From Okapia johnstoni (taxonomy: Eukaryota; Chordata; Mammalia; Artiodactyla; Giraffidae), in the NCBI GenBank assembly GCA_024291935.2, contig JAGTYA010000026.1:8350001-8414000 (forward strand): 64,000 nucleotides of DNA. The letters run 5' to 3'. Numbering within the stretch: the stretch's first letter is position 1; each line of letters starts with the position of its first letter. The notes below the pieces were generated by a model, which searched no databases, was not told the origin of the DNA, and was given only the letters and a program-made list of their open reading frames with translations. The position numbers were made by a program, and so were the translations under genes. Positions 11,631-21,500 of the stretch are shown here, in pieces.

Positions 11631-11868
11631 ATCTTACTGCTGGAGAAGACTCTTGAGAGTCCGTTGGACAGCAAGAACAACAAACCAATCAATCCTAAAG
11701 GAAATCAATCCTGAATATGCACTGGAAGGACTGATGCTGAAGCAAATCTCAATACTTTGGCTGATGAGAAGAGCCAATTCATTGGAAAAGACCATGATGC
11801 TGGGACAGATTGAAGACAGGAGGAGAAGGGGGCGACAGAGGATGAGATGGTTGGATGGCATCAGGAAG
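11631..11868 (+). repeat. BovB/ART2A fragment
   Basis: GACTCTTGAGAGTCCGTTGG, AATCCTGAATATGCACTGGA, AGGATGAGATGGTTGGATGG. It begins immediately after the TATC microsatellite. Confidence 0.85.
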
Positions 11869-11915
11869 CCCAGCTTTTAAAAGAAAGAAAAGGCAGCAGT
11901 AGCTTTAGCTGAAAG

Positions 11916-12108
11916 TGAAAGTGAAAGTCGCTCAGTGGCGCCCGACTCTTTGTGACCCTATGGACTAGACAGTCCATGTAATTCTCCAGGCCAGAATACT
12001 GGAGTGGTAGCCTTGCCCTTCTCCAGGGATCTTCCCAACCCAGGGATTGAACCCAGGTCTCCCGCATTGCAGGTGGATTCTTTATCAGCTGAGCCACAAG
12101 GGAAGCCC
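11916..12108 (-). repeat. Bov-tA SINE with 9-bp target-site duplication
   Basis: Reverse copy (AAAGTCGCTCAGTGGCGCCC, CCCAGGGATTGAACCCAGGT). Flanked by AGCTGAAAG at 11907-11915 and 12109-12117. Confidence 0.9.
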
Positions 12109-12313
12109 AGCTGAAAGGAGTAGCTAAAGGTGAACTTGGGATGAAGGGGTGATTGTGTGTTAGTGTGTTGGTGTACATGGGGGATGGGAGTGTCTTGGGA
12201 TGGAGGGCCTTAGCCAGATTGATGTGCTGAAGGGGAAACAACCGTGAGGGAGGAGAGGTAAATGAAGACCAAACCAAGGCACTAGGTCCTGAGTACTCAT
12301 AGGAGAGAGAGAG

Positions 12314-12338
12314 AGTGTGTGTTTGTGTGTGTGTGTCT
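12314..12338. repeat. GT microsatellite
   Basis: Short GTGTGTG run interrupted by TTT, next to a GA run (GAGAGAGAGAGAG). Confidence 0.8.
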
Positions 12339-13185
12339 GGGAGATGCAGAGCCTGGGAGGGAGGCTGGCTTTGAAGGGCGGAGGCACACGGGGAACTGGA
12401 GGTCAGAGGGAAGGAGTGAAATCTTGGGGTACAAGGGCAGGCCTTGGAGTGGGTTTCTCCCAGAGGCCTCGATTCCCTCTGGAAGCTAGAGGCCAGGTCA
12501 TGGGCTAACAGCCATGCAGTGGCTGGGGTGGTGGAAGGGGAGCATGAACAAGGGAGCTTGGGGGGAGGGCAGGAGGGGTGCTCACAGCTAAGCCAGGAGC
12601 CCTGGATGGGCCATGTCAGAGCGGAGCCAGCCACCAGGAGCCAGCAGTACCGAGGGACCAGCCGGGCAGGGGGCGTGCAAGTGAGTGGGCCAGGGTCTGC
12701 AGGGGGGATGGGGTATTCTGGGGTAGGGCTCGACCTGTTCAGCTGGATCAGATACAGGCTGGAAAGGCCTTGAGTACTCGGTTGGGAGAGAAGTTTCCAC
12801 TTTGTCCAGAAGGCAATAGGGAACCATGGAAAGTTATTGAGCAAGAGTGGGGCCTGATCAAAGCAGTATCTGAGGATCTTTCTCCAGCTATACTTCCATG
12901 GAGAGATCACACTGAAGGCAGGAATCTGGAACAGAAGAGCAGTCAGAGGGAGGCTGTCAAGGGTCAAAGGTCACAAAGGAAGAGCTTTTAGTTCAGAGGC
13001 CTAGGAACGCCACATAGCAATGGCCTTCAGCTGGTCCAGAGAGCACAGGCTGCCTCACAGAGCCGTGAGGGGGTTCTCTAGCTCTGCTGGGGGCTGTTCA
13101 GGAGGGGACCCTTGCTTCAGAAGGAAACCAGCTTTGATGGAGACTTGAATGACATGCCATCTGAGATGATGCTTGTTGGACCTTC
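12339..13185. other. Intergenic with decayed repeat, no gene recognised
   Basis: About 12790-12960 (GGGAACCATGGAAAGTTATT, GTGGGGCCTGATCAAAG) belongs to the same old repeat family seen near 1 kb. A 368-codon open frame on the - strand across 11861-12967 runs through a SINE and is not a gene. Confidence 0.5.
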
Positions 13186-13189
13186 CCAA

Positions 13190-13320
13190 CAATCAGATGA
13201 GGTCACAGTTACTGTCCCCTCTGAGAGATGGAGGACCTGAGGCTCAGAGAGGGCAAGTAACTCACCCCAGGCCACACAGCAAGCAAGAAGCAGAGGCAGG
13301 ACTCACCCCGGGTCTGAGCT
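13190..13320 (-). repeat. MIR
   Basis: GGACCTGAGGCTCAGAGAGG, GCAAGTAACTCACCCCAGGC and CACACAGCAAGCAAG are the reverse MIR core and flank. Confidence 0.7.
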
Positions 13321-14590
13321 CCCTGGCTGGCAGGGAGCTCCTGCACTTTCCCTGCGATTCCCCTCTCCTCTGCCATTTCTCCAGGGGTTTCGGCTTGACG
13401 CCACCTTGTTCTGGGAGGTTCTGGGGGGCTACGGGCCAAGGGGAGGTACTGGGGGTTGGATAGAAAGCTCAGTCGGCCCTGGAGGATCTTAACCCCACAC
13501 ACTTGTCTCCTGGAGAGTGGGCTTCTCAGGGTGCCCGTGTTCAGACTCCCTGGGAAGACATTTGTGGCCTGGCTGAGGTGGGCCACCTTGGTCCACGTTG
13601 TCACCGCCAGAGGGCGCCAGCTGTGGCCCAGGTGAGGGCGAGGGGAGGAGGTTCCTTTCCTGGCTTCCAGAGGAGCAGAGTTGGCTCCCAGGTCTGGAAG
13701 CTGCCCCCTTGTGGGTCCAGGGAGACCCCGTCACCTTCTCTTGTCTCTCTGCTAAGGTCTCTCTGAACTTCCACCCTCGTTCCTACTCTGCTCGGGGGAG
13801 TCAGAGTTCCTCGGTGTGGGTGTCAGGAAGCCTGGGGTCTCTCCTTGCTGACCTCCGGGCCTGCTCCTGCTTCGGTGAGCGCCGCTCACAGATGTGCAGG
13901 CCTGGCATCCTTTCCCTGCCCTCCTCACGCGGCCACAGTGCCGAGGCGGTGCCAAGCACCGGATTGTCACCTCTGTCACCTCGCAGTCTCTTCACCTCCG
14001 GTGGGAGTGTGGGCCCGGTGAGGGGGGAGGCCTGGGAGGGAGGGAGGAACCAAGGTCCTGTCTTGGCAGGTTGAGGGGATGTGGGCCATGGAGGGATTCC
14101 CCCGCTCTCCCCATGCTCCTTCAGCGCTATAGCCCACCTTCTCCATTTCCCCAGCTTCATCTCCCCTGGCCTCCTGTCCAACTCCCCCAGCTGCTCAGCC
14201 AGGTTTTTCCTGAGATCTTGCCACCCTCCCTCCCCCACCCAAGGGCCCGCCTGCCTGCCACCCTCCCCAAGCTGAGCCCCTTGGCTGTGGCCACCGAGGG
14301 CCTGGCCAGGGTCCCAGGCACCACGCCGCAGCGGCCAGGCTGGCCTGGCCAGAGCTCAGGACAGTCCCAGTCTGTCTGGCAGGGCTACGGGTTCGGGATT
14401 GGCTGGAGCCGCCCCCGCCTTTGGGAGGAGGGAGAGGGGAGGTGGATGGCTTGTTCAAGGTCACCCTCCTTTTCTCTCCCAGCATCCCTCTTCGACCTTT
14501 GTCCCCTCTGCCTCACCTCGAGGAGGAGGGAGGGGGTGAGATGCCTAACACGCAGAGGACAGAGGAACAGTGAAGAGGAATGATTTGGGG
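13321..14590. other. GC-rich intergenic sequence, no gene recognised
   Basis: C/T- and G-rich low-complexity stretches; the 158- and 229-codon open frames are compositional. It contains the CTCF-like site at 13604. Confidence 0.5.
13604..13618 (+). promoter_or_regulatory. Candidate CTCF-binding motif
   Basis: CCGCCAGAGGGCGCC closely matches the CTCF core (C-C-N-C-C-A-G-R-G-G-G-C-R-C). It lies about 4.8 kb upstream of the RCOR2 start in non-repeat DNA. Occupancy is unknown. Confidence 0.5.
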
Positions 14591-14594
14591 GCTT

Positions 14595-14745
14595 CTGGAA
14601 TTTATTTATTCAGCAAATATTGAGTGCCTACTATATACCAGGCGCTGAGAACACAGCAGTGAACACAGGGGACCTAATCCCCTGCCTGTGGCTCAGCAGG
14701 GAGACAGTGGAGAAATAAACAATCACACAAATATTGTAAACTTGT
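14595..14745 (+). repeat. L2 3' end
   Basis: AATTTATTTATTCAGCAAAT, TGAGTGCCTACTATATACCA, CAGCAGTGAACACAGGG: the standard LINE2 3' end sequence. Confidence 0.75.
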
Positions 14746-16259
14746 ATCCCTAGCAGTGTGGCAAAGGCTCCGGCTTCCCTGGAGATCTCAGGGGTAAGGA
14801 GCCTTATCTGGCCTGGGTGGGCGGTGGAAGCCTGCCTTCGGACACAGCCTGTGGCTTTAGTTTTGTGGAGGCCCCTGTGGGGGCTGTGCCAAGCCTCAGT
14901 TTCCTCAACTGGAAAATGCAGGAAATAAATGTGCCCGGATCAGATCACTGGGCTTCTGCCCAGCGGCCTGCAGGCCTCAAAAAGCAAGCACCAGCATCCT
15001 CCCTGAGGAAGGGCGAGGGGAGGGCACTCCAGGAGACCGGCGGCCCAGCCCTCACAAAGCTCTGAGGTGGCCTCAGGGAGCCGAGAGACCCCCGTGCTGA
15101 GCTCCCCTGGCCCCTCCGCCTAAGGCAGGAGAGGAGGGGCTGGTCCCTGGCTGCCTCCTTGCTCCCCCTCCCACACCCTTGTGTTCTAGGCCACGTGGCA
15201 CCTCGGTGCTCTGGGAGAGGAGGATTCCTCACCTGGGGCTGGGGGAGCCAGGGAAAAGTGGGCGGCATGTGGGGCACCGCTGAGACCAGGTTTGGTTGGA
15301 GTGCCCACTCTATCGCACCCTACAGCCCCAGGGCAGGGAGGGGGTGCTGTCTCTTTAAGAGCCTTCTGGCTGCTGGGAGCAGATGGCCAGGCCGCCGGGG
15401 CCCCTTGTCCTTTGTGTGGCTTTGCACAAAAGAGGGGGCCAGCTGGGAAGGGGGGGGCGGCTGCAGCAGGTGGGAGGGTGGGGCCTTGCCCCTCCCCCTC
15501 CTAACCCTGCAAGGATGCCCCTTGGGGAGGTTTGCTCACTAGGAATGTACCTCCTCTCTGGACATCGTGGCCCCCACAGTCATCCCCAAATTCCTAGGAT
15601 ACCCTTCCCATGTGGCGTCCCACCTCCTAGGCAGAAGCCTCATCACACCAGGGTCTGCGGACTCCCCCCCTCCTCTGCAACTCCAAGGCATAAACCTTCT
15701 CTCCCTGCCCCCACCTCCAGAGTAGAATCTTCTCTGGCCCTGAGCTCCAGGCTCCAGGGAGAAGTGAGAACACAGCTACCTCTTTATGGGGGGCAGAGTG
15801 CAAAGGCTGGAGGGATGCTGGTGGCTGGGGGTACCTGGGGCAGCCTGGGAGGAGGGAGGCCAGAATAAGCACGATGGTCTGGGGGTGAGGTGAGATGCTG
15901 GGCCCTGGACCCTGAGTACGAGCATGGAAAAGAGGCAAGGGGGAATTGGGGGACCCAGCCGAGGCCCTGCCTAATCGGGGGCTGCTGTGGGCAAAATGGA
16001 AGACTCCATCATAGGAGAGAGCTGTGAGCAGCCCTGGCTGCCTGCCAGGCGGGAGGGGACAGAGACAGAGGCTCCCTAAAGATTGGAGGTGCTGGGGGTG
16101 GAGTGGCACCCTGCCACCCAGGAGGGCTTAGGCTGAGGAGGCTCTTTTCATTTGTAGCCGACTTCACAGCTCAGACCTGCCCTTGGCCTATTCGTTCTCC
16201 TCTATCCAGACCTCCCCACCCTGGGGCTTGGTGCCCAACCCATGATTTAAGAGGAGGAA
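14746..16259. other. RCOR2 upstream flank, no gene recognised
   Basis: GC-rich, largely repeat-free sequence that grades into the CpG island. Contains paired inverted SOX/TCF-like half-sites at 15410-15432. Confidence 0.5.
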
Positions 16260-18560
16260 AAAGGTCCCAGCACTCTGGCCGGAGGTGTGGCGGGCAACGT
16301 GGCCGCCGGCTGGGTGGCCCCAGTTGTGGCCCGACAGCACCGCAGCCGGGTGGGGTCGGGCCTGACTCTGCCCGGCCGCCCTCAGGAGCCCCAGGGACCT
16401 GGAGGCCCTGGCCGGGTCGTGGCCCGACCGCAGGACCCGGGCCGGCTGGCCGCAGGCAGCGTGTGGGGGCGGGGACCCCTGGCTGGGCCCGGGGTTGCTT
16501 CTAAATTTAGGAATCTGATTACAGAGTGGCCGAGGAAGGGAAGGGAAGGGAGAGGACGGTGCGAGCGCCGGCTCGGCTCAGCCTGGGCACAGCGGGGTGT
16601 GCCCGGGCGGAGGTGCGTCTGGGAGTCTGGGGTTCGGGTGGGAGGGGCCGCGGGCGGGAGGGGGCCTCGGCCTGTGTGCGCCGCAGCACGTGCCTGGGGC
16701 GGCGGGGACGGGCACCGGCGCGGCTCGCAGGCTCCGAGCCGCCGCCGCCGGTGTGTGTGCTGGCTCTTTGTGTGCCTGGCAGGGTGGCTGGGTCTGGCTT
16801 TGAAAGTCTCTGCCCACCCCCTCCCCCCTCTCCGTCTGTGCCGCGCTACCCGCTTCCCGGTCTGTCACTCTGCCCGTGCTCATCCTGGGGGAGGGGGCTC
16901 TCCTCCCAGCTGGGGTGACAGTGAACTCGGGGCGGGCGTGAGGGGGGGCGGGGAGGACAGACCCCCAGCTTCCCCCCCACTCTGCAGTCCAGGTCTTCCC
17001 CTGTACTTCCCACGCCCCATCCCGCAACCCCATGGGCCACTGTTTAGGGGTGCGCACTGCAGCCGTTAAAGGGAATTGAGGTGACCCCTAGGGACCCACA
17101 GATGCACACCAGAAGCCACGCTCCTTGGACCGGTAGCTCTTGGAGGAATTAAATCTTCGCCTGTCCGGCCTCCCATCCGCTCTGGCCCCCAAGGGCGCAT
17201 GAAGTGTGTGTGTGTGGGGGGGTCCCCCCTGCGGAAGGGGGGGGCGGGGAGTTCCTTGGCAGGAAGGGAAATGGAAGGAAAAGCTGGGCTCCACCCGGGC
17301 GGGCAGGCGGCCTCAGGGCCCCCGGGGCAGGCGGCGGTAACCTGAGCCTGCTGCTGTGTGGGGCTGGTGTGCGCGTGGGTGGGGCTGACCCCGGCTACTC
17401 CTGGGGGGTGGGGTGGGGGGGCAGAGGGTCTCCCCCAGGGGGGCAAGTCTGCGAGCCCCGGGGGCCGGCAGAGGGAAGCGCGCGCCACCCGGGTCCTGAC
17501 CCCACCCCCGGGAGGTCTAGCCCCGGCCCCCAGGCCCCGCCCCCCGGGCCCTGCCTCCCACCCCAGGGCCAGATGTTCAGCTGGCGGAGGCATCGGCTGG
17601 GGGAGGGGTGCTGAGGCCGCAGCCGGCACTACTTCCCTGCCAGCAGCTTCATTGTGTGCGCGAGGAGCGAGCGGCGGCGGAGAGCGGGCGGGCGGGCGGG
17701 CGAGCGAGCAGCCCGTGCGCGCCGGGGAGAGCGAGCGAGCGAGCGAGCGCGCCGGCGAGGGTGCGAGGCGGCGCCCGCGGCTGCGCTCCCCCGCCTCCCG
17801 GCAACTCTGCCCCAGCGCCGCGCGCCGTGCGCGCCGTCCCGCCGCCGCCGCCGCCCGCCGCCGGCTGCCGTCGCAGGCGGGGGTCTGGTCCGCACGGGGG
17901 TCCCCGCACGGGGACTGGGGCGTCCTGGTGCAGCCGAGAGACGCGGAGCTCGCGCGGAGGGGCGGGGGCGGGCGGCAGTTGCGCCGCAGCGCCCGCTCGC
18001 TGAACTGCGTGGGCAGGCGGGCAATTGGGGCTCCAGGGCGCCCCGAGGGCAGGTTGCCCCGACTTCTCTGGGGAGACCCCAATTCCGTGGGGGCGTACAG
18101 AGCGAGCGCGCCGCAGCCGCACCGGACCTTGCGGCTCTTCCCCCGCGTACCCCACTTCTACACAAACTTTTCTGACGCCCTCACCTCTGGGGGTCGCCGA
18201 GAGCGCCGGGCTGCCCGCTGGGCTTCTGCCCCTCCGGACCCTAGCCACGCTTGACCTCCTGCCTCTCGTAGCCTCAGTGGCGACCCCTCCAGGCCGGGCT
18301 GGGCACGGCACTCCGGGCGAGCGCGGCAACCACCGCGGCTCTGCGAAGGCTCCCGCGCCCCCCACCGGGGCGGCTGGGCGGGGGTAATGCCCTCGGTTAT
18401 GGAGAAACCGAGCGAGCGCGGGCTCCGGGATCCTGTCCCGCAGCCGGGCCAAGACGGCGCCCAACGGCGGACAGCCGCACTCGGAGGATGACAGCAGCGA
18501 GGAGGAGCACTCGCACGGTGAGCCCGGCAGCCTGGGGTTAAAGGCGCACCGGCCCGGGGC
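16260..18560. promoter_or_regulatory. CpG island: RCOR2 promoter and 5' UTR region
   Basis: Dense CpG and very high GC from about 16.26 kb through exon 1, with CG-rich simple repeats: GGGC units near 17686-17700, GAGC units near 17728-17750 and CCG units near 17837-17860. No TATA box is obvious just upstream of the ATG, which fits a dispersed CpG-island promoter. The transcription start cannot be placed from sequence; 17.6-18.3 kb is the likeliest zone. Long open frames here on both strands are a by-product of GC content. Confidence 0.8.
18387..18517 (+). CDS. RCOR2: RCOR2 coding exon 1 (contains frameshifting AGCG duplication)
   Basis: It opens ATG CCC TCG GTT ATG GAG AAA CCG (MPSVMEKP), as in human RCOR2, and ends SSEEEHSH plus one base before donor GTGAGC. 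The MPSVMEKP part is in one frame. Everything from GGC at 18421 ([11 protein letters not shown] onward) is in the next frame, because of the extra 4 bases at 18411-18418. In the downstream frame a TAA at 18385-18387 lies just upstream, and there is no ATG until exon 2. Confidence 0.9.
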
Positions 18561-21500
18561 GGGGGGCGTGGGGCGCAGGGGAGAGTTGCCGACCCCAGGG
18601 GTACTATTAGGCATGGTTTCTGCCCTCCCTGAATCGAAGCCTCTGCTTTGCTTCCTCCAAGCCGGCACAGGGAATCTGGAGGCTGGGCCCCTAGCTGCCG
18701 GGGAGGCGGTCCTGCCTGCCCCCTCCCTGCCCTCAGTCCCCGAGGTACTGAGGCGTCCTTCCCTTTCGCAGCTTAGGCTCCTCATACCTTACCACCTTGC
18801 AGGGGACTGAGGTCTGGCCGGGGCAGGAGCTGGAAAGACACCTCCACACCAAGCCGTGAGGCTCATGTGGTGGGGAGGAGCCTTGGATTCCCTGCAGGGC
18901 TGTGGTCCAGATCTAGGGGCAGCCCTCCAACCCCCCCAACACCCCTCTCCCCCCACCAAGTCAGAACAAAGGGCTCTGCTGGGCCTGGGCTTTAAAACTG
19001 GCCCCTATCCTCCCCCCTCCACCCCCCCAGGGCTATAGTTAAGCAAGGTCTCTCCCTTTTCCAGTTCCTTCTGTGACTGAGGGTAACTGAGGAGATGATC
19101 AGGGAAAAGTGAGCCTCCTGGAAGGTGGGGGCCCTGGGTGGTCAGGAAGGAGAACTCCAGGCCAGCCACCTCCCCCGCCACATCCTCCCATCCTCCCGCC
19201 CTCCCTCCCTGGAGTCCTGACTGCCTCCCCCTGGCTCCACAGACAGCATGATCCGCGTTGGAACCAATTACCAGGCCGTAATTCCGGAGTGCAAGCCTGG
19301 TGAGTGGCAGGACAGGCTGTGAAGGGAGGGGACTTGAGGGCCCATGGCTTGGCCCTGGGCCCCACCTGGGGGAGCCCTTGACTGGCGCCCACTGGTGGGA
19401 CAGGCAGGGGTGGGTGGCTAGCCCTGTGGCATGGTTCATTTTCCTGCTCTGCCTTCCTGTCTGGTTCTCTGCCCCTCCTTCTCCTCTGGGCCTCACCTCA
19501 CAGGCCTCACTCCACCGCCCTCTGGCCGTGGGTCCAGGCCAGCGCCACCCGGGTGATAGTGTCCTCTGTCCTCTGCCTTTCAGAGAGTCCCGCACGCTAC
19601 AGTAATAAGGAGCTGAAGGGGATGTTGGTGTGGTCCCCCAACCACTGTGTGTCAGATGCCAAGCGTGAGTGGGGTGGGACCCTGGGTTCATGCATGCTCT
19701 TGGGAGCTGGGGGCCTGGTTCTCTTATCAGTTGCTGGCCGGCTCTTCTCAGAAGTGGGCTAGAGGCTGAGACGTGGGTTCAACCCCTGCCCTGGGGCTCA
19801 GGGTCAGGGGCCTAGCCTCTGGGGGCATACCCCTGTCTGGACAGGCCTGGATTAGGAGTTGTAACCCCTCCTCCAAGACCTGGCTCCTCCCACCCCTGCA
19901 GTTGACAAGTACATTGCGATGGCCAAGGAGAAGCACGGTTACAACATCGAGCAGGTGAGCCTCGGCCCCGCAGGGATCCAGGGAGGAGACAGTACGGTGC
20001 TAGGGGCAGCTGAGCCTGAGTCGTCTTCTCTCCTGGGCCAGGCGCTGGGCATGCTCCTGTGGCATAAACATGACGTAGAGAAGTCGCTGGCTGACCTGGC
20101 CAACTTCACCCCATTCCCGGATGAGTGGACGGTAGAGGACAAGGTGCTGTTTGAACAGGCCTTTGGCTTCCATGGCAAGTGCTTCCAGCGGATCCAGCAG
20201 ATGGTAAAGTCCTCCACTCCTCTCGGCGCTCCTTGGCCCCTTCTTTCTGATAAGCCTTCCCGAGGCCTGGAGTCTTAGGTGGGCTCCAGCTTCTGGCGTT
20301 GCCCCCCCGCCCCCAGCTGCCTGACAAGCTGATTCCCAGCCTGGTGAAGTATTACTACTCTTGGAAGAAGACCCGCAGCCGGACCAGTGTGATGGACAGA
20401 CAGGCTCGGCGGCTAGGGGGCCGAAAGGACAAGGAAGACAGGTGGGGGCCTGGGGAAACTGGGTGGGGGTAAACGGTGCTCCTGCAGGCCCTAGTCCCTG
20501 CCTCACCCGCTCCTTGGCCCCCGTGTAAGCAGTGATGAGCTTGAAGAGGGACGAGGAGCCGTGAGTGAGGGGGAGCCGGACCCTGGAGACCCCAAGAGAG
20601 AGGTGAGGGGGCAGAACTCTGTTGGCCCGCCCGCTGGCCTGCCCTCTCTTTGGGGTCTGCACCACCCACCGCCTCTCCTTCCCCTAGCAGCCTCTGCCCT
20701 CTCGGCCCCTGAATGCCCGCCCGGGCCCAGGAAAGAAGGAGGCCCAGGGCTCCCAGTACCGCCACCATCCACTGAGAACTCGGAGGCGCCCGCCCAAAGG
20801 CATGTACCTTAGCCCCGAGGGCCTCACTGCCGTGTCAGGGAGCCCGGACCTTGCCAACCTCACGCTTCGAGGCCTTGACTCCCAGCTCATCTCCCTCAAG
20901 CGCCAGGTAGGGGGCCCAGGGAAAGGAGGAGCCGTGAGAGGGGACAGTTGGCAGCTGGGAACTCTTGACTGGGGGCAGCTGAGGTGTAAGGGAGGTTGTG
21001 TGGTGGCCAAGCCTGCATCTTCCCCATCCTCTGGGCTTCTGGGTAACCTGATGTTCTTTTCTGGGCATTAAAAAAAAAATAACAACACTGGTCTTTGAAA
21101 AAGGGCCAACCCCAGCGTCTCCCCTACTGAATGGTTGTGAGGGAGGGATAAGGTAGGTGGCTGGGTGAGGGTTGCTACTGATGGGCTCCTGTCCTTCACT
21201 TTGATGACCCTCCCTTGACTTACCCTCCCAGGTGCAAAGCATGAAGCAGACCAACAGCAGCCTCCGCCAAGCCCTGGAGGGCGGCATTGATCCACTCCGC
21301 CCCCCTGAGGTGAGGCTGCTCTTCACATTTGGGGGCAGGAGGGGCTCTGGCTGGCGGCAGAGCAAGAAAAAGGGGAGTTCTGTTTGGAGAGCAGGCCCTC
21401 TGTTCCCCTATTTTTGAGTCTCAAGGACCCATGCCTTGCTCTCCAGGCCAATACCAAGTTCAACTCCCGCTGGACCACGGATGAGCAGCTCTTGGCCGTA

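Noticed and set aside
11861..12967. 368-codon open frame on the - strand
   Set aside because: It crosses a Bov-tA SINE and a decayed older repeat, has no domain, and the protein is low complexity.
13894..14583. 229-codon open frame on the + strand
   Set aside because: Pro/Leu/Ser-rich translation of C/T-rich DNA; no splice or domain support.
1..16000. NAA40 exons, expected upstream of RCOR2 from human gene order
   Set aside because: No N-acetyltransferase motifs or exon-like frames were seen; the gene is probably left of the window.
16287..17069. 260-codon open frame on the + strand upstream of RCOR2
   Set aside because: GC-driven, no domain, and frame-independent repetitiveness typical of CpG islands.
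17066..18082. 338-codon open frame on the - strand in the CpG island
   Set aside because: Same compositional cause; no recognisable domain.
17649..18785. 378-codon open frame on the - strand across RCOR2 exon 1
   Set aside because: CpG-island composition removes stop codons; the translation is Arg/Ala/Gly/Pro-rich with no motif, and it lies antisense to a well-supported exon.
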